Shown: positions 9,420 through 18,244, numbered from the stretch's first letter. The stretch is DNA of 64,000 bases from Nocardioides halotolerans DSM 19273 (GCF_000422805.1 NZ_AUGT01000025.1:1-64000), one strand, 5' to 3'. Made by a program: numbers and translations. The notes: generated by a model from the letters alone, not told the origin.

Positions 9420-10091
9420 GTGAAGCTGATGTACGCCGCCTGGGGCGGCGAGCTCACCCAGCGGCTGCGCGACGAGGCCCTGCGCGAGCGGCTCGCGGCG
9501 GCCGGCGCACGGCGCCTCCAGCTCAACGTCGACGACGCCGACGTGGCCCCGGCGATGCGGCTCGCCACCAGTCCCGAGCACATCGGCGCGATCGTCAGCG
9601 TGTGGACCGACGCCGGCTCGGACACCGCGGTGACCGAGGCCCTCGCGGGCGCGACGGACCTGCTGGCCGGCTGGGAGGTCGACGAGCGGTTGCCGATCCC
9701 GCCGCCGGAGACGCCGGACGGCGTACGCCTCGATGCGCTCGCCAACGTCGCCGTCCTCAGGCGGCCCGACGAGCTGCGCCGCGAGGAGTGGCTGCACCGC
9801 TGGCTCGTCGAGCACACGCCGGTCGCCATCGCCACCCAGGCGAGCTTCGGCTACGTGCAGAACGTCGTGACGAGGCCGGTGACCCCCCACCAGCCGCGCC
9901 GGGTCGACGCGCTGGTCGAGGAGCTGTTCCCCAGCGCGGGGATGGTCGACATGCACGCGTTCTACGGCAGCGGCGGCGACGAGGCCGAGCTCGGCGACCG
10001 GCTCACCAGGCTGATGGCGAGCGTGGCCCGGATCGGCTTCGACCGCGACATCGACCTGGTGCCGGGCAGCCGCTACGTCTACGACCTCTGA
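9420..10091 (+). CDS. EthD-domain-like dimeric alpha/beta-barrel protein
   Basis: A 223-residue cytoplasmic protein. The region from about residue 110 (RREEWLHRWLVEHTPVA) to FGYVQNVVTR and GMVDMHAFYGS resembles EthD-type ferredoxin-like proteins found in small-molecule degradation loci. No metal or catalytic signature can be assigned, so the role is unknown. The GTG start follows glgA by 10 bp; the -10-like TAGGTT (9407-9412) uses the TAG stop of glgA, so this gene may have a private promoter in addition to read-through. Confidence 0.65.
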   Translation: MKLMYAAWGGELTQRLRDEALRERLAAAGARRLQLNVDDADVAPAMRLATSPEHIGAIVSVWTDAGSDTAVTEALAGATDLLAGWEVDERLPIPPPETPDGVRLDALANVAVLRRPDELRREEWLHRWLVEHTPVAIATQASFGYVQNVVTRPVTPHQPRRVDALVEELFPSAGMVDMHAFYGSGGDEAELGDRLTRLMASVARIGFDRDIDLVPGSRYVYDL

Positions 10092-10097
10092 TCCCCG

Positions 10098-11504
10098 CTA
10101 GAGCAGCAGCGACAGCAGCATCACGAAGCCCAGGCCGGAGACCGACAGCACGGTCTCCATGAGCGACCAGGTCTTGATGGTCTGGCCGACGGTGAGGCCG
10201 AAGTACTGGTTGACCAGCCAGAACCCCGCGTCGTTGACGTGGGAGAAGAAGACCGAGCCCGCGCCGACGGCCAGCACCACCAGCGACACCTCGGTGGTCG
10301 ACATGCCGGAGACGAGGTCGACGATCAGGGACGACGCGGTGATGGTCGCGATCGTCGCCGAGCCCGTGGCCAGCCGGATCAGCACCGCGAGCACCCAGGC
10401 CAGCAGCAGCACGGACACGTCGGCGTCGCGAGCCCAGTCCGCGAGCAGCGTGCCGACGCCGCTGTCGACGAGCACCTGCTTGAAGCCGCCGCCCGCGGCG
10501 ACGATCAGCAGGATGCCCGCGATCGGCGGCAGCGACGCGGTGACGGTGTCGGAGAGCTGGGTGCGGTTCATCCCGACGCCGGTGCCGAAGGTCAGCATCG
10601 CCACGAGGACGCCGATGAGCAGCGCGATGAACGGCTCGCCGACCACGTCGAAGACCTGGCGCACCGTGTCGCCCTCGTCGTCGATGGTGATGTCGGCCAG
10701 CGACTTGGCGAGCATGAGCACCACCGGCAGCAGGATGGTGCCGATCGTGACCGCGAACGACGGGCGGCGGCTCTCCTCGACCGGCTCGCGGTCGGCGTCG
10801 CCGAAGGTGTCGGGCGGCGAGACCTGCACCCACCGGCCGGCCACGGCACCCCACAGCGGGCCGGCCACGATCACCGTCGGTACGGCGACCAGCAGCCCGA
10901 GCCCGAGCGTGACACCCAGGTCAGCCCCGACGAGGTCGATGGCGGTGACCGGGCCGGGGTGCGGCGGCACGAAGCCGTGCATCGCCGACAGGCCGGCCAG
11001 CGCCGGGATGCCCACCGCGACCAGCGAGACCTGGGCGCGGCGGGCGACGAGGTAGATGACCGGCATCAGCATCACGAGCCCGATCTCGAAGAACATCGGC
11101 AGCCCGATGATCGCGCCGACCCCGGCCATCGCCCACGGGAGCCCGCGCCCGGACGCCCGGCCGACGATGGTGTCGACGACCTGGTCGGCGCCCCCGGAGT
11201 CCGCGAGGAGCTTCGCGAAGATCGCGCCGAGCGCGATCAGCACGCCCACCCCTGCCGTGGTGTCGCCGAACCCTCCGCTGAAGGAGGCGAGGACGTCGAG
11301 CAGGTTCTCTCCCGCGATCAACCCCACGGTCAACCCGCCGAGGATCAGCGCCAGGAACGGGTTGAGCTTGACGACCGAGATCAGCACGATCAGGAGCGCG
11401 ATCGCGACCAGGGTCGCGGTGATGAGCTGCCAGCCGGGTGCGACAGGCTCCGGCAGGTCCTCCGCCAGGGCGACCAGCCCCGGGACCATCTCAACGACGG
11501 GCAT
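10098..11504 (-). CDS. gntP: Gluconate:H+ symporter, GntP family
   Basis: A 468-residue polytopic membrane protein with about 12-14 hydrophobic segments. The segment LNPFLALILGGLTVGL near residue 45 and the VPPHPGP(V/T) motif, here FVPPHPGPVTAIDL, are diagnostic of the GntP gluconate permease family. Its start codon overlaps the stop of gntK (TGATG), so the two are one operon for gluconate uptake and phosphorylation. Gluconate or a related sugar acid is the likely substrate. The gene ends 6 bp from the convergent EthD-like gene. Confidence 0.92.
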   Translation of the reverse strand: MPVVEMVPGLVALAEDLPEPVAPGWQLITATLVAIALLIVLISVVKLNPFLALILGGLTVGLIAGENLLDVLASFSGGFGDTTAGVGVLIALGAIFAKLLADSGGADQVVDTIVGRASGRGLPWAMAGVGAIIGLPMFFEIGLVMLMPVIYLVARRAQVSLVAVGIPALAGLSAMHGFVPPHPGPVTAIDLVGADLGVTLGLGLLVAVPTVIVAGPLWGAVAGRWVQVSPPDTFGDADREPVEESRRPSFAVTIGTILLPVVLMLAKSLADITIDDEGDTVRQVFDVVGEPFIALLIGVLVAMLTFGTGVGMNRTQLSDTVTASLPPIAGILLIVAAGGGFKQVLVDSGVGTLLADWARDADVSVLLLAWVLAVLIRLATGSATIATITASSLIVDLVSGMSTTEVSLVVLAVGAGSVFFSHVNDAGFWLVNQYFGLTVGQTIKTWSLMETVLSVSGLGFVMLLSLLL

Positions 11505-12013
11505 CAGCCCTCCTCGTGACGACTCCTCGCGAGGTACCCGGCCAGGATCTCGTCGACACTCCCCGCGACGTCGACGACCTCGCCCCGCTCGTCCGGAGCC
11601 AGCGGCTCGAGCGTCTCGAACTGCGAGGAGAGCAGCGACCGCGGCATGAAGTGCCCGGGCCGGGAGGCCTGGCGGCGTTCGATCAGCTCGGGGCTGCCCG
11701 CCAGGTGCAGGAACTCCACGCTCGGGCAGTGGTGGCGCAGCTGGTCGCGGTACTTCCGCTTCAGCGCCGAGCAGGCGATCACGCCGCCGCCCTCGTGCGC
11801 CACCAGCCACTCGCCGATGCGCTCCAGCCACGGGTGGCGGTCGTGGTCGTCGAGCGGCTCGCCGCGGCTCATCTTGTCGATGTTGGCCTGCGGGTGCAGG
11901 TCGTCGGCGTCCTCGTAGGGCACCCGCCACCGGCCCGCCAGCGCGGCGCCGACGGTGGACTTGCCCGAGCCGGACACGCCCATCACGACGACGGGGTGGT
12001 CGGGACCAGTCAT
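11504..12013 (-). CDS. gntK: Gluconokinase
   Basis: A 169-residue P-loop kinase that phosphorylates gluconate to 6-phosphogluconate, feeding the pentose-phosphate pathway. Walker A is GVSGSGKST near residues 12-20; the gluconokinase signatures YEDADDLHP, ACSALKRKYRD and SRPGHFMP follow. Length is typical. It is translationally coupled to gntP downstream. No GntR-type regulator is adjacent. Confidence 0.95.
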   Translation of the reverse strand: MTGPDHPVVVMGVSGSGKSTVGAALAGRWRVPYEDADDLHPQANIDKMSRGEPLDDHDRHPWLERIGEWLVAHEGGGVIACSALKRKYRDQLRHHCPSVEFLHLAGSPELIERRQASRPGHFMPRSLLSSQFETLEPLAPDERGEVVDVAGSVDEILAGYLARSRHEEG

Positions 12014-12032
12014 GCCGGGCAGGTACCCGATT

Positions 12033-12998
12033 TCAGCCGGCGGGCGCCGGCGGGGTCGGCTGCACCTCGAGCTCGGAGTCGTAGACGAGGGTGCCGTCGA
12101 GGGTCTCGATGATGTAGGTGCTCTCGCTGAAGTCGTTGCTGGCGTACGCGCTGATCTGGGGGCCCGAGCCGAACGAGTCGCGGATGATGACGTACCAATT
12201 CTCCGGGTTGTCGAGGCGGCCGCGCACGGTGCCGAGCATGTCGACGATCTGCTGGGCGTCGACGAGCTCGAGGTCGACCTGGCTGTCGTCGGTGGTGCCC
12301 TTGATGTCCTGGAGCTCGAGCTCCTCGCCGTTCCAGTAGAAGTTCTGGTAGCGGTTGTTGGTGCCGGTCGGCACCTCGAGCACGCCGTAGCGCGGGTAGA
12401 GCACCGCCGAGAACGCGTAGGCCTCGCCCGTCTCGTCGCGCAGCGCGTCGACCATCTCGTGGTAGCCGTCGACGGTGTGCACGTTGACGCCGTGCTCGCC
12501 CGGTGCCTGGCCGGGGAGGTACGTCGTGTCGTCGGTCGGGCCGATGCCGCCGAAGTCGGGGAAGGAGTCGCGCGCCGAGACGAACGCGATCACGGCGCCG
12601 GCGATCGGCACGACCACCGCCGCCAGGATGATCAGCGCGATGATGCCGCCGACCGCCTTGCTGCCCGTGCCCGACGAGCCGACCGCGGCCGCGCCGTGGG
12701 CGGAGCCACCGCCGCCCGGGCCGTAGTTGACCAGCGGCCACGGCTGCCCGGCCGCGGGCGGCGTCGCCCCGGTCGCGGTCGCCGCCACCGGCGCGATCGT
12801 CGCCGGCGCGGCCGGACCGACCGCGCGGAGGTCGCGCACGGCGAGGTCGATGTCCTGCATCGTCTGTGCCCCGCGCAGCTGCGCGACCCGCATGTCGTGG
12901 TCGGCCTGGACGATGCGCCCGGACTTCAGGGCGCCCTCGACCAGCTTGATGGCAGCGCTGCGAGCGCTGTTGTCCGCTCGCTCGTCCGGCGTCGTCAC
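12033..12998 (-). CDS. DUF1707 (SHOCT-like) domain membrane protein
   Basis: A 321-residue protein with a DUF1707 N-terminal domain (residues about 8-55, DNSARSAAIKLVEGALKSGR and the following VQADHDMRVAQLRGA), a Pro/Ala/Gly-rich linker, one transmembrane helix (IIALIILAAVVVPIAGAVIAF) and an external C-terminal domain of about 170 residues. DUF1707 domains are common at the N-termini of actinobacterial membrane proteins; their role is not known. The GTG at 12998 has TACGTT (13005-13010) 6 nt upstream, which rules out the longer open frame. Between this gene and 13186 lies about 185 bp with no visible feature beyond the promoter. Confidence 0.78.
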   Translation of the reverse strand: MTTPDERADNSARSAAIKLVEGALKSGRIVQADHDMRVAQLRGAQTMQDIDLAVRDLRAVGPAAPATIAPVAATATGATPPAAGQPWPLVNYGPGGGGSAHGAAAVGSSGTGSKAVGGIIALIILAAVVVPIAGAVIAFVSARDSFPDFGGIGPTDDTTYLPGQAPGEHGVNVHTVDGYHEMVDALRDETGEAYAFSAVLYPRYGVLEVPTGTNNRYQNFYWNGEELELQDIKGTTDDSQVDLELVDAQQIVDMLGTVRGRLDNPENWYVIIRDSFGSGPQISAYASNDFSESTYIIETLDGTLVYDSELEVQPTPPAPAG

Positions 12999-13185
12999 GG
13001 GAGCAACGTAGTGGAAACCACCCCCCGTTGGGATGAACCCGACGAGCGGAGTCGGGGCACCCGCACCGGGCGAGCCCCGAGCCCGGATCGATGTTCGGCC
13101 TCCCCGGGAAAGGTCGACGGCCACTGATCCGGGCTTCCCCGATCACCAGGGTCGCCTCCGCGGGTCACCGCGTCCGACGTGGAGG

Positions 13186-13707
13186 TCAACGAGCCGGCAC
13201 CGGCGAGGTCACGCCGAGACGCGCGAGCTCGGCACGGTGCTTGGGCGGCAGCACGGCGGGCTTGCCGTGGTGGGTCCAGGTGTAGAGGTGGGCGAGGTCG
13301 AACTCCGACGAGCACAGCCCGCACGACAGCACCCGGTCGGGGCGTCGGTGCCGCTCGATCGTGTGGCCGCCCGAGCAGGTGCCGAGCCAGGGTGCGGGCG
13401 GGGTGGGCAGGTCGGGCGAGACGCACCGCTCGCCGGAGCTGCCGATGCGCCGGGCCATCGCCTGCCAGGTCGCGTCGTGCCCGTGGGTCGGGCCGACCAG
13501 CGCGTGGGCGATCTCGTGGAGGATCGTGTCGCGGACGTCGTCCTCGGAGTGCATCGCGGTGAGCGGCGCGCTGAGCCCGAGGGTGCGCTCGGAGAACCGG
13601 CAGATGCCGGCCCGCCGCTTGGCGTTGTCGTAGGACACCTCCCAGTCGTCGAGGCCGTGCACCTCCAGGAGGTACTCCGCCATCGCGAAAGCGTCACGCA
13701 GGTCCAC
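13186..13707 (-). CDS. SprT-like zinc-dependent protein
   Basis: A 173-residue SprT/Spartan-like protein. The zinc-protease helix DTILHEIAHALVG (HEIAH at 64-68) is followed by a third ligand candidate in GPTHGHDATW, and a C-terminal zinc-ribbon candidate uses C111, C129 and C132. Spartan-type enzymes cut DNA-protein crosslinks; bacterial SprT-like proteins of this size are mostly uncharacterised. The start is set to GTG 13707 (MDLRDAFAMAE) because TAGCGT sits 7 nt upstream. It is divergent from the exported-protein operon with a 58-bp gap. Confidence 0.82.
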   Translation of the reverse strand: MDLRDAFAMAEYLLEVHGLDDWEVSYDNAKRRAGICRFSERTLGLSAPLTAMHSEDDVRDTILHEIAHALVGPTHGHDATWQAMARRIGSSGERCVSPDLPTPPAPWLGTCSGGHTIERHRRPDRVLSCGLCSSEFDLAHLYTWTHHGKPAVLPPKHRAELARLGVTSPVPAR

Positions 13708-13765
13708 GACCAGCACGCTACGACGGACCGCCGACGGTCCGGAGCAGCCGCCTACGATCATCTGC

Positions 13766-14425
13766 GTGTCGAGCGACCCGGGACCCGCGCCGACCGACGG
13801 GATGCGCGGTCGGGTGCCCGGCCGGGTCCGCGGACTGGTCGCGCGGCGCTCACCCACCCAGCGCCTCGGGGCGGTGGCGGCGCTCGTCGTCGTGCTCTCG
13901 GCGCCGTTCGGCGGGTGGCGGTCCGCCGCCGACCAGGAGGTCGTCCCGCTGGCCCTGGACCAGCGGCTGGACCTCGGGCCGTTCCACCTGACAATCGACA
14001 GCGTCAAGCAGGTCACCGCACTCCCGCCGGTCCTCGAGGCCGACCCGGACGCGCGCTACCTGGTCATCCGGACGACGGTCACCAACCACACCGACCGGGC
14101 CGAGAGCGTCACGCTGGCCGAGGCGGCGTTCTCGGGTGACCACACCGGATTCCTGGCCTGGCCGGACGAGGAGGCCCAGCTGCGCGTCTACGGCGTCGAC
14201 GACGCGGTGCGGCTGCCGTCCGGCGAGTTCGTCAACCCCGGCATCACGCTCCACCTGGCGTTCGTGCTCCGGCAGCAGCCGGACACCGATCTCGCCGCGC
14301 TCACGCTCGGGGTGCGCGGCTACCACTTCCAGGAGGTCGACCCGCAGACCCTCGACCCCGACCGGTGGGTGCTCGACGAGACGCCGATCGCCGAGGGGCA
14401 CCTGCCGGTCGAGGTCGACGCGTGA
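13766..14425 (+). CDS. Membrane-anchored protein with DUF4352-like Ig fold, operon gene 1
   Basis: A 219-residue protein: short basic cytoplasmic tail, one transmembrane or signal-anchor helix (LGAVAALVVVLSAPFGG), and an external domain. The pattern YLVIRTTVTNHTDRAESV resembles the telokin-like DUF4352 fold, where a conserved 'vtvtNxt' strand occurs. No catalytic residues are seen. GTG start with TACGAT 7 nt upstream (13753-13758). It is first of three genes linked by GTGA overlaps. Confidence 0.65.
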   Translation: MSSDPGPAPTDGMRGRVPGRVRGLVARRSPTQRLGAVAALVVVLSAPFGGWRSAADQEVVPLALDQRLDLGPFHLTIDSVKQVTALPPVLEADPDARYLVIRTTVTNHTDRAESVTLAEAAFSGDHTGFLAWPDEEAQLRVYGVDDAVRLPSGEFVNPGITLHLAFVLRQQPDTDLAALTLGVRGYHFQEVDPQTLDPDRWVLDETPIAEGHLPVEVDA

Positions 14426-15045
14426 GGGCGAGGCGAGCCACCTCGACGGCGGCGATCCTGGCTGCCCTCGCGGTGGGCAACGTCATCAACACCCGTCTCG
14501 ACGCGAACAGCCCGCTCGAGCCGGTCGCCGAGCCGGGCGGCGTCGGGGAAGTCACGCACCTGACCTACGGCGACGTCGAGGTCACCGACGTGCGGCCGGC
14601 AGAGTACGTCGCCTCGCAGCTCGGTGACGAGCTGGCCAGCAAGGCCGGCGGGGTCTACGTGCTGGTCACGGTCACGGTGACGGCGACCCGGGAGCCCACG
14701 TCGTTCCTGGCCGCCTACCTCGAGGACTCCGAGGGCCGCCAGTACCGCACCTCGGCGAAGGCCGGTTGCGCCATCAACGTGAGGAGCGGCACCGGCGTGC
14801 CGGCGTACGCCGTCTTCTGCTTCGACGTCCCGCCCGACGCCCTCGCGGGGATGCGCTTCCAGCTGAGCCGCGGCAACCTCACCTTCTCGACCCTGGCCGG
14901 CGACCACCTCGCCGACGTCGACCTCGGGATCGACGGCGACGACGAGGCCTCGTGGCACCGCACCGATGCCGTCTACCTGGCCGAGACGACGAGCCGGGAG
15001 CCGATCGAGCTCGAGGCGGTCACCCTCGACGAGGTGGCACCGTGA
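14422..15045 (+). CDS. Membrane-anchored DUF4352-like protein, operon gene 2
   Basis: A 207-residue protein with an N-terminal hydrophobic anchor (STAAILAALAVGNVI) and an external beta-rich domain. VYVLVTVTVTATRE in the first half is the counterpart of the corresponding strand in gene 1, and two cysteines (KAGCAINV, VFCFDV) may form a disulfide. Its GTG start overlaps the stop of gene 1 (GTGA). The three proteins share plan and size and look like a divergent paralogous set, perhaps subunits of one envelope complex; this is inference. Confidence 0.62.
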   Translation: MRARRATSTAAILAALAVGNVINTRLDANSPLEPVAEPGGVGEVTHLTYGDVEVTDVRPAEYVASQLGDELASKAGGVYVLVTVTVTATREPTSFLAAYLEDSEGRQYRTSAKAGCAINVRSGTGVPAYAVFCFDVPPDALAGMRFQLSRGNLTFSTLAGDHLADVDLGIDGDDEASWHRTDAVYLAETTSREPIELEAVTLDEVAP

Positions 15046-15656
15046 CCGCCCGCGCCGGCTGGTGGCGGGAGAACCGGCTCTGGCTGGCCTCGCTGCCCCT
15101 GGCCCTGGCCGCGGTGACGGCGTCCTCCTCCTACGACCTCGACTTCTGGTGGGACAACGGGCTGCACCACGAGCTCGGCTCGGCTCCGCAGGGCGGCACC
15201 GCGCGGGTCACCGACGACTACGACGACGCGCTCGGCGAGACCTCGCGTACCTTCGAGGTGGAGCTGGCCGAGCTGCGCACGACCGAGCTCTACCCGTACG
15301 CGTTCGAGGAGCCCGCGCCGCCACCCGACGGGGTGCAGGCCGTCGCGGTGCACCTCCGCTGGAGGGCCGAGCCCGACCAGGTGCTGCGGGGGTGCAAGGT
15401 CGCGCTGGTCGACGACGAGGGCCGCAGGTACGAAGCCGACAGCAGCGACTCCCCGGTCGCGTGCGTCCCCGAGGAGCGCGGCGGCCCGGAGGACCCGCAC
15501 GGCGACGTCGGCCGGGGCGTGGTCCCCGACGGCGAGGCGGACCGCCCCCCGACCTGGACCACCGCGCCCGTGGTGCTGGTCCCGGACGGGCGCACGATCA
15601 CCCGGGTGCTGGTGTGGTGGGAGCGACCCGACTACGTGTCGCTGTCCGTGTCCTGA
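15042..15656 (+). CDS. Membrane-anchored exported protein, operon gene 3
   Basis: A 204-residue protein with an N-terminal anchor (LWLASLPLALAAVTASSS) and an external domain with alternating strands (VQAVAVHLRWRAEPDQ), one or two cysteines and an acidic loop. It is coupled to gene 2 by a GTGA overlap. It resembles genes 1 and 2 in layout more than in sequence. Its last 59 bp overlap the 3' end of the convergent membrane-protein gene, an unusually long tail-to-tail overlap. Confidence 0.6.
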   Translation: MTARAGWWRENRLWLASLPLALAAVTASSSYDLDFWWDNGLHHELGSAPQGGTARVTDDYDDALGETSRTFEVELAELRTTELYPYAFEEPAPPPDGVQAVAVHLRWRAEPDQVLRGCKVALVDDEGRRYEADSSDSPVACVPEERGGPEDPHGDVGRGVVPDGEADRPPTWTTAPVVLVPDGRTITRVLVWWERPDYVSLSVS

Positions 15657-16839
15657 CCAGGTAGTCGACCGACGCAGCCAGCAGCGGCGCGGTGAGCATC
15701 AGTGAGAGCGCGAAGCCTCCGGCGATCTCGTAGGGCGTGATGGCCAGCGAGACGTTGAAGGCCTGGGGCCCGATGACCGCGGCCACGGCGGGATGCACCA
15801 GCGCGGGGAGGCTGAGGACGAGGAGGATCGCCAGGCTGAGCACGAGCATCGGCGCCAGCCCGGCGGCCAGGAGCAGGCGCAGCCCGTCGAACAGCGCGGA
15901 CCACCGCTCCCGCACGTCAGCCCAGAACGACCGCAGCAGTCCCGGAGCCTGTCGCTCGGAGCGGTCGGGCGCCTCCTGCGGCTCGGGCTCGTCGGTGGCC
16001 ATCCGGTAGCCGAGCACGACCGCCGCGAACGCCATCCACCCGACCGGTACGACGACCACGGCGTCGAGGGAGCCGACGCCCTGCTGCACCCAGCCGGCGA
16101 GCGTGCCGAAGGCCCCGCCCAGCGGCCCCAGCGCGTCGACCACCGCGTCGTACGCGTCCTCGACCCAGCGGGCGGCCACCCGGTCGCGGAGCCACGGCTC
16201 GCCGCGCGTGCGCAGCACCACGATCTGGCTGGCCAGCTGGACGGTGTAGTAGAGCTCGACGAAGGCGCCGACGAAGGCCAGCGCCACGAGGTGCACTCGG
16301 CGCTCGATGCGGCCCAGGACCCAGCGCAGCACCCACGCCCCCAGCACGATGAGCAGTGCGACCTGCAGCGAGTAGATGGCCAGCCGGCTGCTCGTGTCGT
16401 CGACCTCGTCGCCGCCGAAGGCCCGGATGAAGTTGTCGGCGGCGGCCGCGTTGCGGTAGCGCAGCAGGTCCGCGTCGAGCAGCCCGAGCGACTCGTACAC
16501 CGCCAGGAAGGGCACCAGCAGGCTCACGGCGACGTCCACCAGCCGCAGCGGGCGGCGCTCGGTCGGCGCGACGTCGACCTCGGCCGACTCGACCGCGCGG
16601 AGCGCCGGGAGCGAGCGCCGGCAGACCCAGAGCATGACGACGACCGGGACCAGGAACCCCAGCGGCGCCAGCAGCAGCACGAGCTGCCCGAGTTGGCCAT
16701 GGACGTCGCTGAGCTCGGTCGCGGCCCACACCGCGCCGTTGCGCACGGCACCCGCGAGCAGCGAGAGCGTCACGAGCGCGGGCCAGTGCCTCAGGAACAG
16801 GCGCCCCGCGACCGCGAAGACGCCGAGGACGTCACGCAC
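15598..16839 (-). CDS. Polytopic integral membrane protein, unknown function
   Basis: A 413-residue protein with about eight hydrophobic segments separated by short charged loops (for example LVLLLAPLGFLVPVVVMLWV, LLIVLGAWVLRWVLG and LAPMLVLSLAILLVLSLPAL). No transporter family signature was recognised. Its GTG start overlaps the stop of a small upstream membrane gene by 8 bp, indicating coupled expression. It converges on the three-gene operon with a 59-bp overlap; the operon and this gene may function together in the envelope but nothing proves it. Confidence 0.65.
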   Translation of the reverse strand: MRDVLGVFAVAGRLFLRHWPALVTLSLLAGAVRNGAVWAATELSDVHGQLGQLVLLLAPLGFLVPVVVMLWVCRRSLPALRAVESAEVDVAPTERRPLRLVDVAVSLLVPFLAVYESLGLLDADLLRYRNAAAADNFIRAFGGDEVDDTSSRLAIYSLQVALLIVLGAWVLRWVLGRIERRVHLVALAFVGAFVELYYTVQLASQIVVLRTRGEPWLRDRVAARWVEDAYDAVVDALGPLGGAFGTLAGWVQQGVGSLDAVVVVPVGWMAFAAVVLGYRMATDEPEPQEAPDRSERQAPGLLRSFWADVRERWSALFDGLRLLLAAGLAPMLVLSLAILLVLSLPALVHPAVAAVIGPQAFNVSLAITPYEIAGGFALSLMLTAPLLAASVDYLVRTRTATRSRVAPTTPAPG

Positions 16840-16993
16840 CCTGGCCGGTGCCCCTCTCGACCCGCTCGCGCAGTCGCGCGCGTACGTCGTCCGGCGTCAG
16901 CTGCGCGCGCTGGCGACGGTCGCGGGCGATCACCACGCCGGTGGCCGCCACGCCGGCGAGCCCCGCCAGCCCCAGCCACTTCCACAGCCTCAC
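16832..16993 (-). CDS. Small single-span membrane protein (53 aa)
   Basis: A 53-residue reading frame starting GTG: VRLWKWLGLAGLAGVAATGV, then a basic stretch IARDRRQRAQ and an amphipathic tail. The plan (Trp/Lys start, one helix, charged C-terminal tail) is typical of small actinobacterial membrane proteins. It overlaps the start of the downstream polytopic membrane protein gene by 8 bp, and it fills the otherwise empty gap to the divergent papain-like gene at 17008. Confidence 0.6.
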   Translation of the reverse strand: MRLWKWLGLAGLAGVAATGVVIARDRRQRAQLTPDDVRARLRERVERGTGQGA

Positions 16994-17007
16994 GCGAGAA
17001 TCGTGCC

Positions 17008-17640
17008 ATGGCGCACTCGCGGATCCCCTTGGACGAGGCGGTCGAGCTGACCCGCACCGGGGACCTGTGGCTGTTCCGCGGTGGGTCGGTCGCCGACCAC
17101 GCGATCCGCACGCTCACCAACGCGCCGGTCAACCACGTCGGCATGGCCGTCGTCCTCGACGACCTGCCGCCGCTGATGTGGCACGCCGAGCTCGGCAAGG
17201 GGCTCCTCGACGTCTGGGCCGGCAAGCACCAGCGCGGCGTGCAGCTCCACGACCTCGAGGCCGCCGTCACCCAGTGGATGGACCGCTACGGCCAGCGCGG
17301 CTGGCTGCGCCAGCTCTCGGTCGACGTCACACCGGCGATGGAGGACGCCCTCCTGACGACGGTCGCGCGGATGGACGGGCTGCCGTTCCCCTCGACGGTC
17401 GGCCTCCTCGGGCGCGTCGCCCGGGGACGCCTGCGCCGCCGCGCGCCCGCCGAGCTGGCCTACTGTGCCGAGGTCGTCGCCGAGGCCTACACCGCGATGG
17501 GGCTGCTCGACGGCTCGCGGCCCTCGAACTACTACGACCCCGGCAAGTTCTGGTCCGGCGACCACCTCGAGCTGCAGCTCGGCGCGACCCTCGGCGACGA
17601 GATCGAGGTCTACCAGCGCGGCAGGGGCCGGCTCTGGTGA
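17008..17640 (+). CDS. Permuted papain-like (YiiX/NlpC-P60 superfamily) protein
   Basis: A 210-residue cytoplasmic protein. DLWLFRGGSVADHAIRTLT followed by NHVGMAVVL gives the His-containing half, and LAYCAEVVAEAYTAMG supplies the candidate nucleophile Cys in a later helix, the circularly permuted order of the YiiX/LRAT-like NlpC-P60 branch. Such proteins are predicted amidases, acyltransferases or peptidases. There is no signal peptide. The ATG has GAGAAT 6 nt upstream. It is divergent from the 53-residue membrane protein by 14 bp. Confidence 0.68.
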   Translation: MAHSRIPLDEAVELTRTGDLWLFRGGSVADHAIRTLTNAPVNHVGMAVVLDDLPPLMWHAELGKGLLDVWAGKHQRGVQLHDLEAAVTQWMDRYGQRGWLRQLSVDVTPAMEDALLTTVARMDGLPFPSTVGLLGRVARGRLRRRAPAELAYCAEVVAEAYTAMGLLDGSRPSNYYDPGKFWSGDHLELQLGATLGDEIEVYQRGRGRLW

Positions 17641-17671
17641 GTGCACCCAGTCGAGCGGGTGCCAACGCTGC

Positions 17672-17768
17672 GGAGGTTTCGAGACAGGCGCTAGCGCGCC
17701 TTCCTCAACCAGCGGTGGGCACGCTGGTCGGTGGTTGAGGAGGTCGCGCAGCGACCGTCTCGAAACCT
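17672..17768. repeat. Inverted pair of dispersed repeats between convergent genes
   Basis: A repeat beginning ggaggtttcgagacaggcg (17672-17718) is followed by a second copy in inverted orientation (about 17724-17768, ending cgaccgtctcgaaacct). The two can fold into a long imperfect hairpin. The same unit occurs twice at 46.9-47.1 kb. It lies between a plus-strand and a minus-strand gene, so it may act as a bidirectional terminator as REP/BIME elements do; that role is inferred. Confidence 0.75.
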
Positions 17769-17797
17769 CGTACGCCGGGGCTGGGACGCAACCGACC

Positions 17798-18244
17798 TCA
17801 GTGGTCGGCGGCGCGACCGGCGTCGGTGAGCTCCCAGACGCCCGGCTTGCCGCCCGCCATCAGGCCCGCGTCGATCATCGCCTTGCGTTCCGCGCGGGCC
17901 GACTGGTGCCAGCGCACCTCGCCGGTCGGCGTGGGCTGACGGTCGCGCTCGAGGAGCTCGTCCTCCATCGCCATCTCGAGCTCGAGGAGCATGTCCTCGG
18001 TCTCCAGGCTGCCCTCAGCCCGCAGGATCCGCACGATGTGCGGGCGGAACGCCGACTGGCCGGTGACCCTGCTCGGCATCCGCGACGGGGCGGTCGTCGT
18101 CCGCACCGCCGAGGCGCGCTGCGTCGTCGACGTCCGGGCGCGGGGCGTCCGCGGTGACGGCGGCGGAGGTGGCGGGGGCTTGGGCATGCCGTGCACGCAG
18201 GTGCTCAGCGGCAGGTCGCAGAGATCGCAGTACTCCTCGGCCAC
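17798..18244 (-). CDS. Hypothetical protein: Cys-rich N-terminus plus winged-helix-like C-terminus
   Basis: A 148-residue protein. The first 20 residues (EYCDLCDLPLSTCVHG) hold three cysteines and a histidine, a likely small zinc site. A run of prolines and an Ala/Arg/Thr-rich linker lead to a C-terminal domain (from RPHIVRILRAEGSLETED to KPGVWELTDAGRAADH) that resembles the winged-helix N-terminal domain of Mrr-type proteins. It might bind DNA. GTG start with TAGTGT 6 nt upstream. Confidence 0.62.
   Translation of the reverse strand: MAEEYCDLCDLPLSTCVHGMPKPPPPPPPSPRTPRARTSTTQRASAVRTTTAPSRMPSRVTGQSAFRPHIVRILRAEGSLETEDMLLELEMAMEDELLERDRQPTPTGEVRWHQSARAERKAMIDAGLMAGGKPGVWELTDAGRAADH

Noticed and set aside
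5651..9835. A minus-strand open frame of 1394 codons
   Set aside because: Only the 3' end (5651-6223) has a signal peptide and plausible composition; the rest is antisense to mug and glgA and in a different frame from glgC. It is an artefact of high GC.
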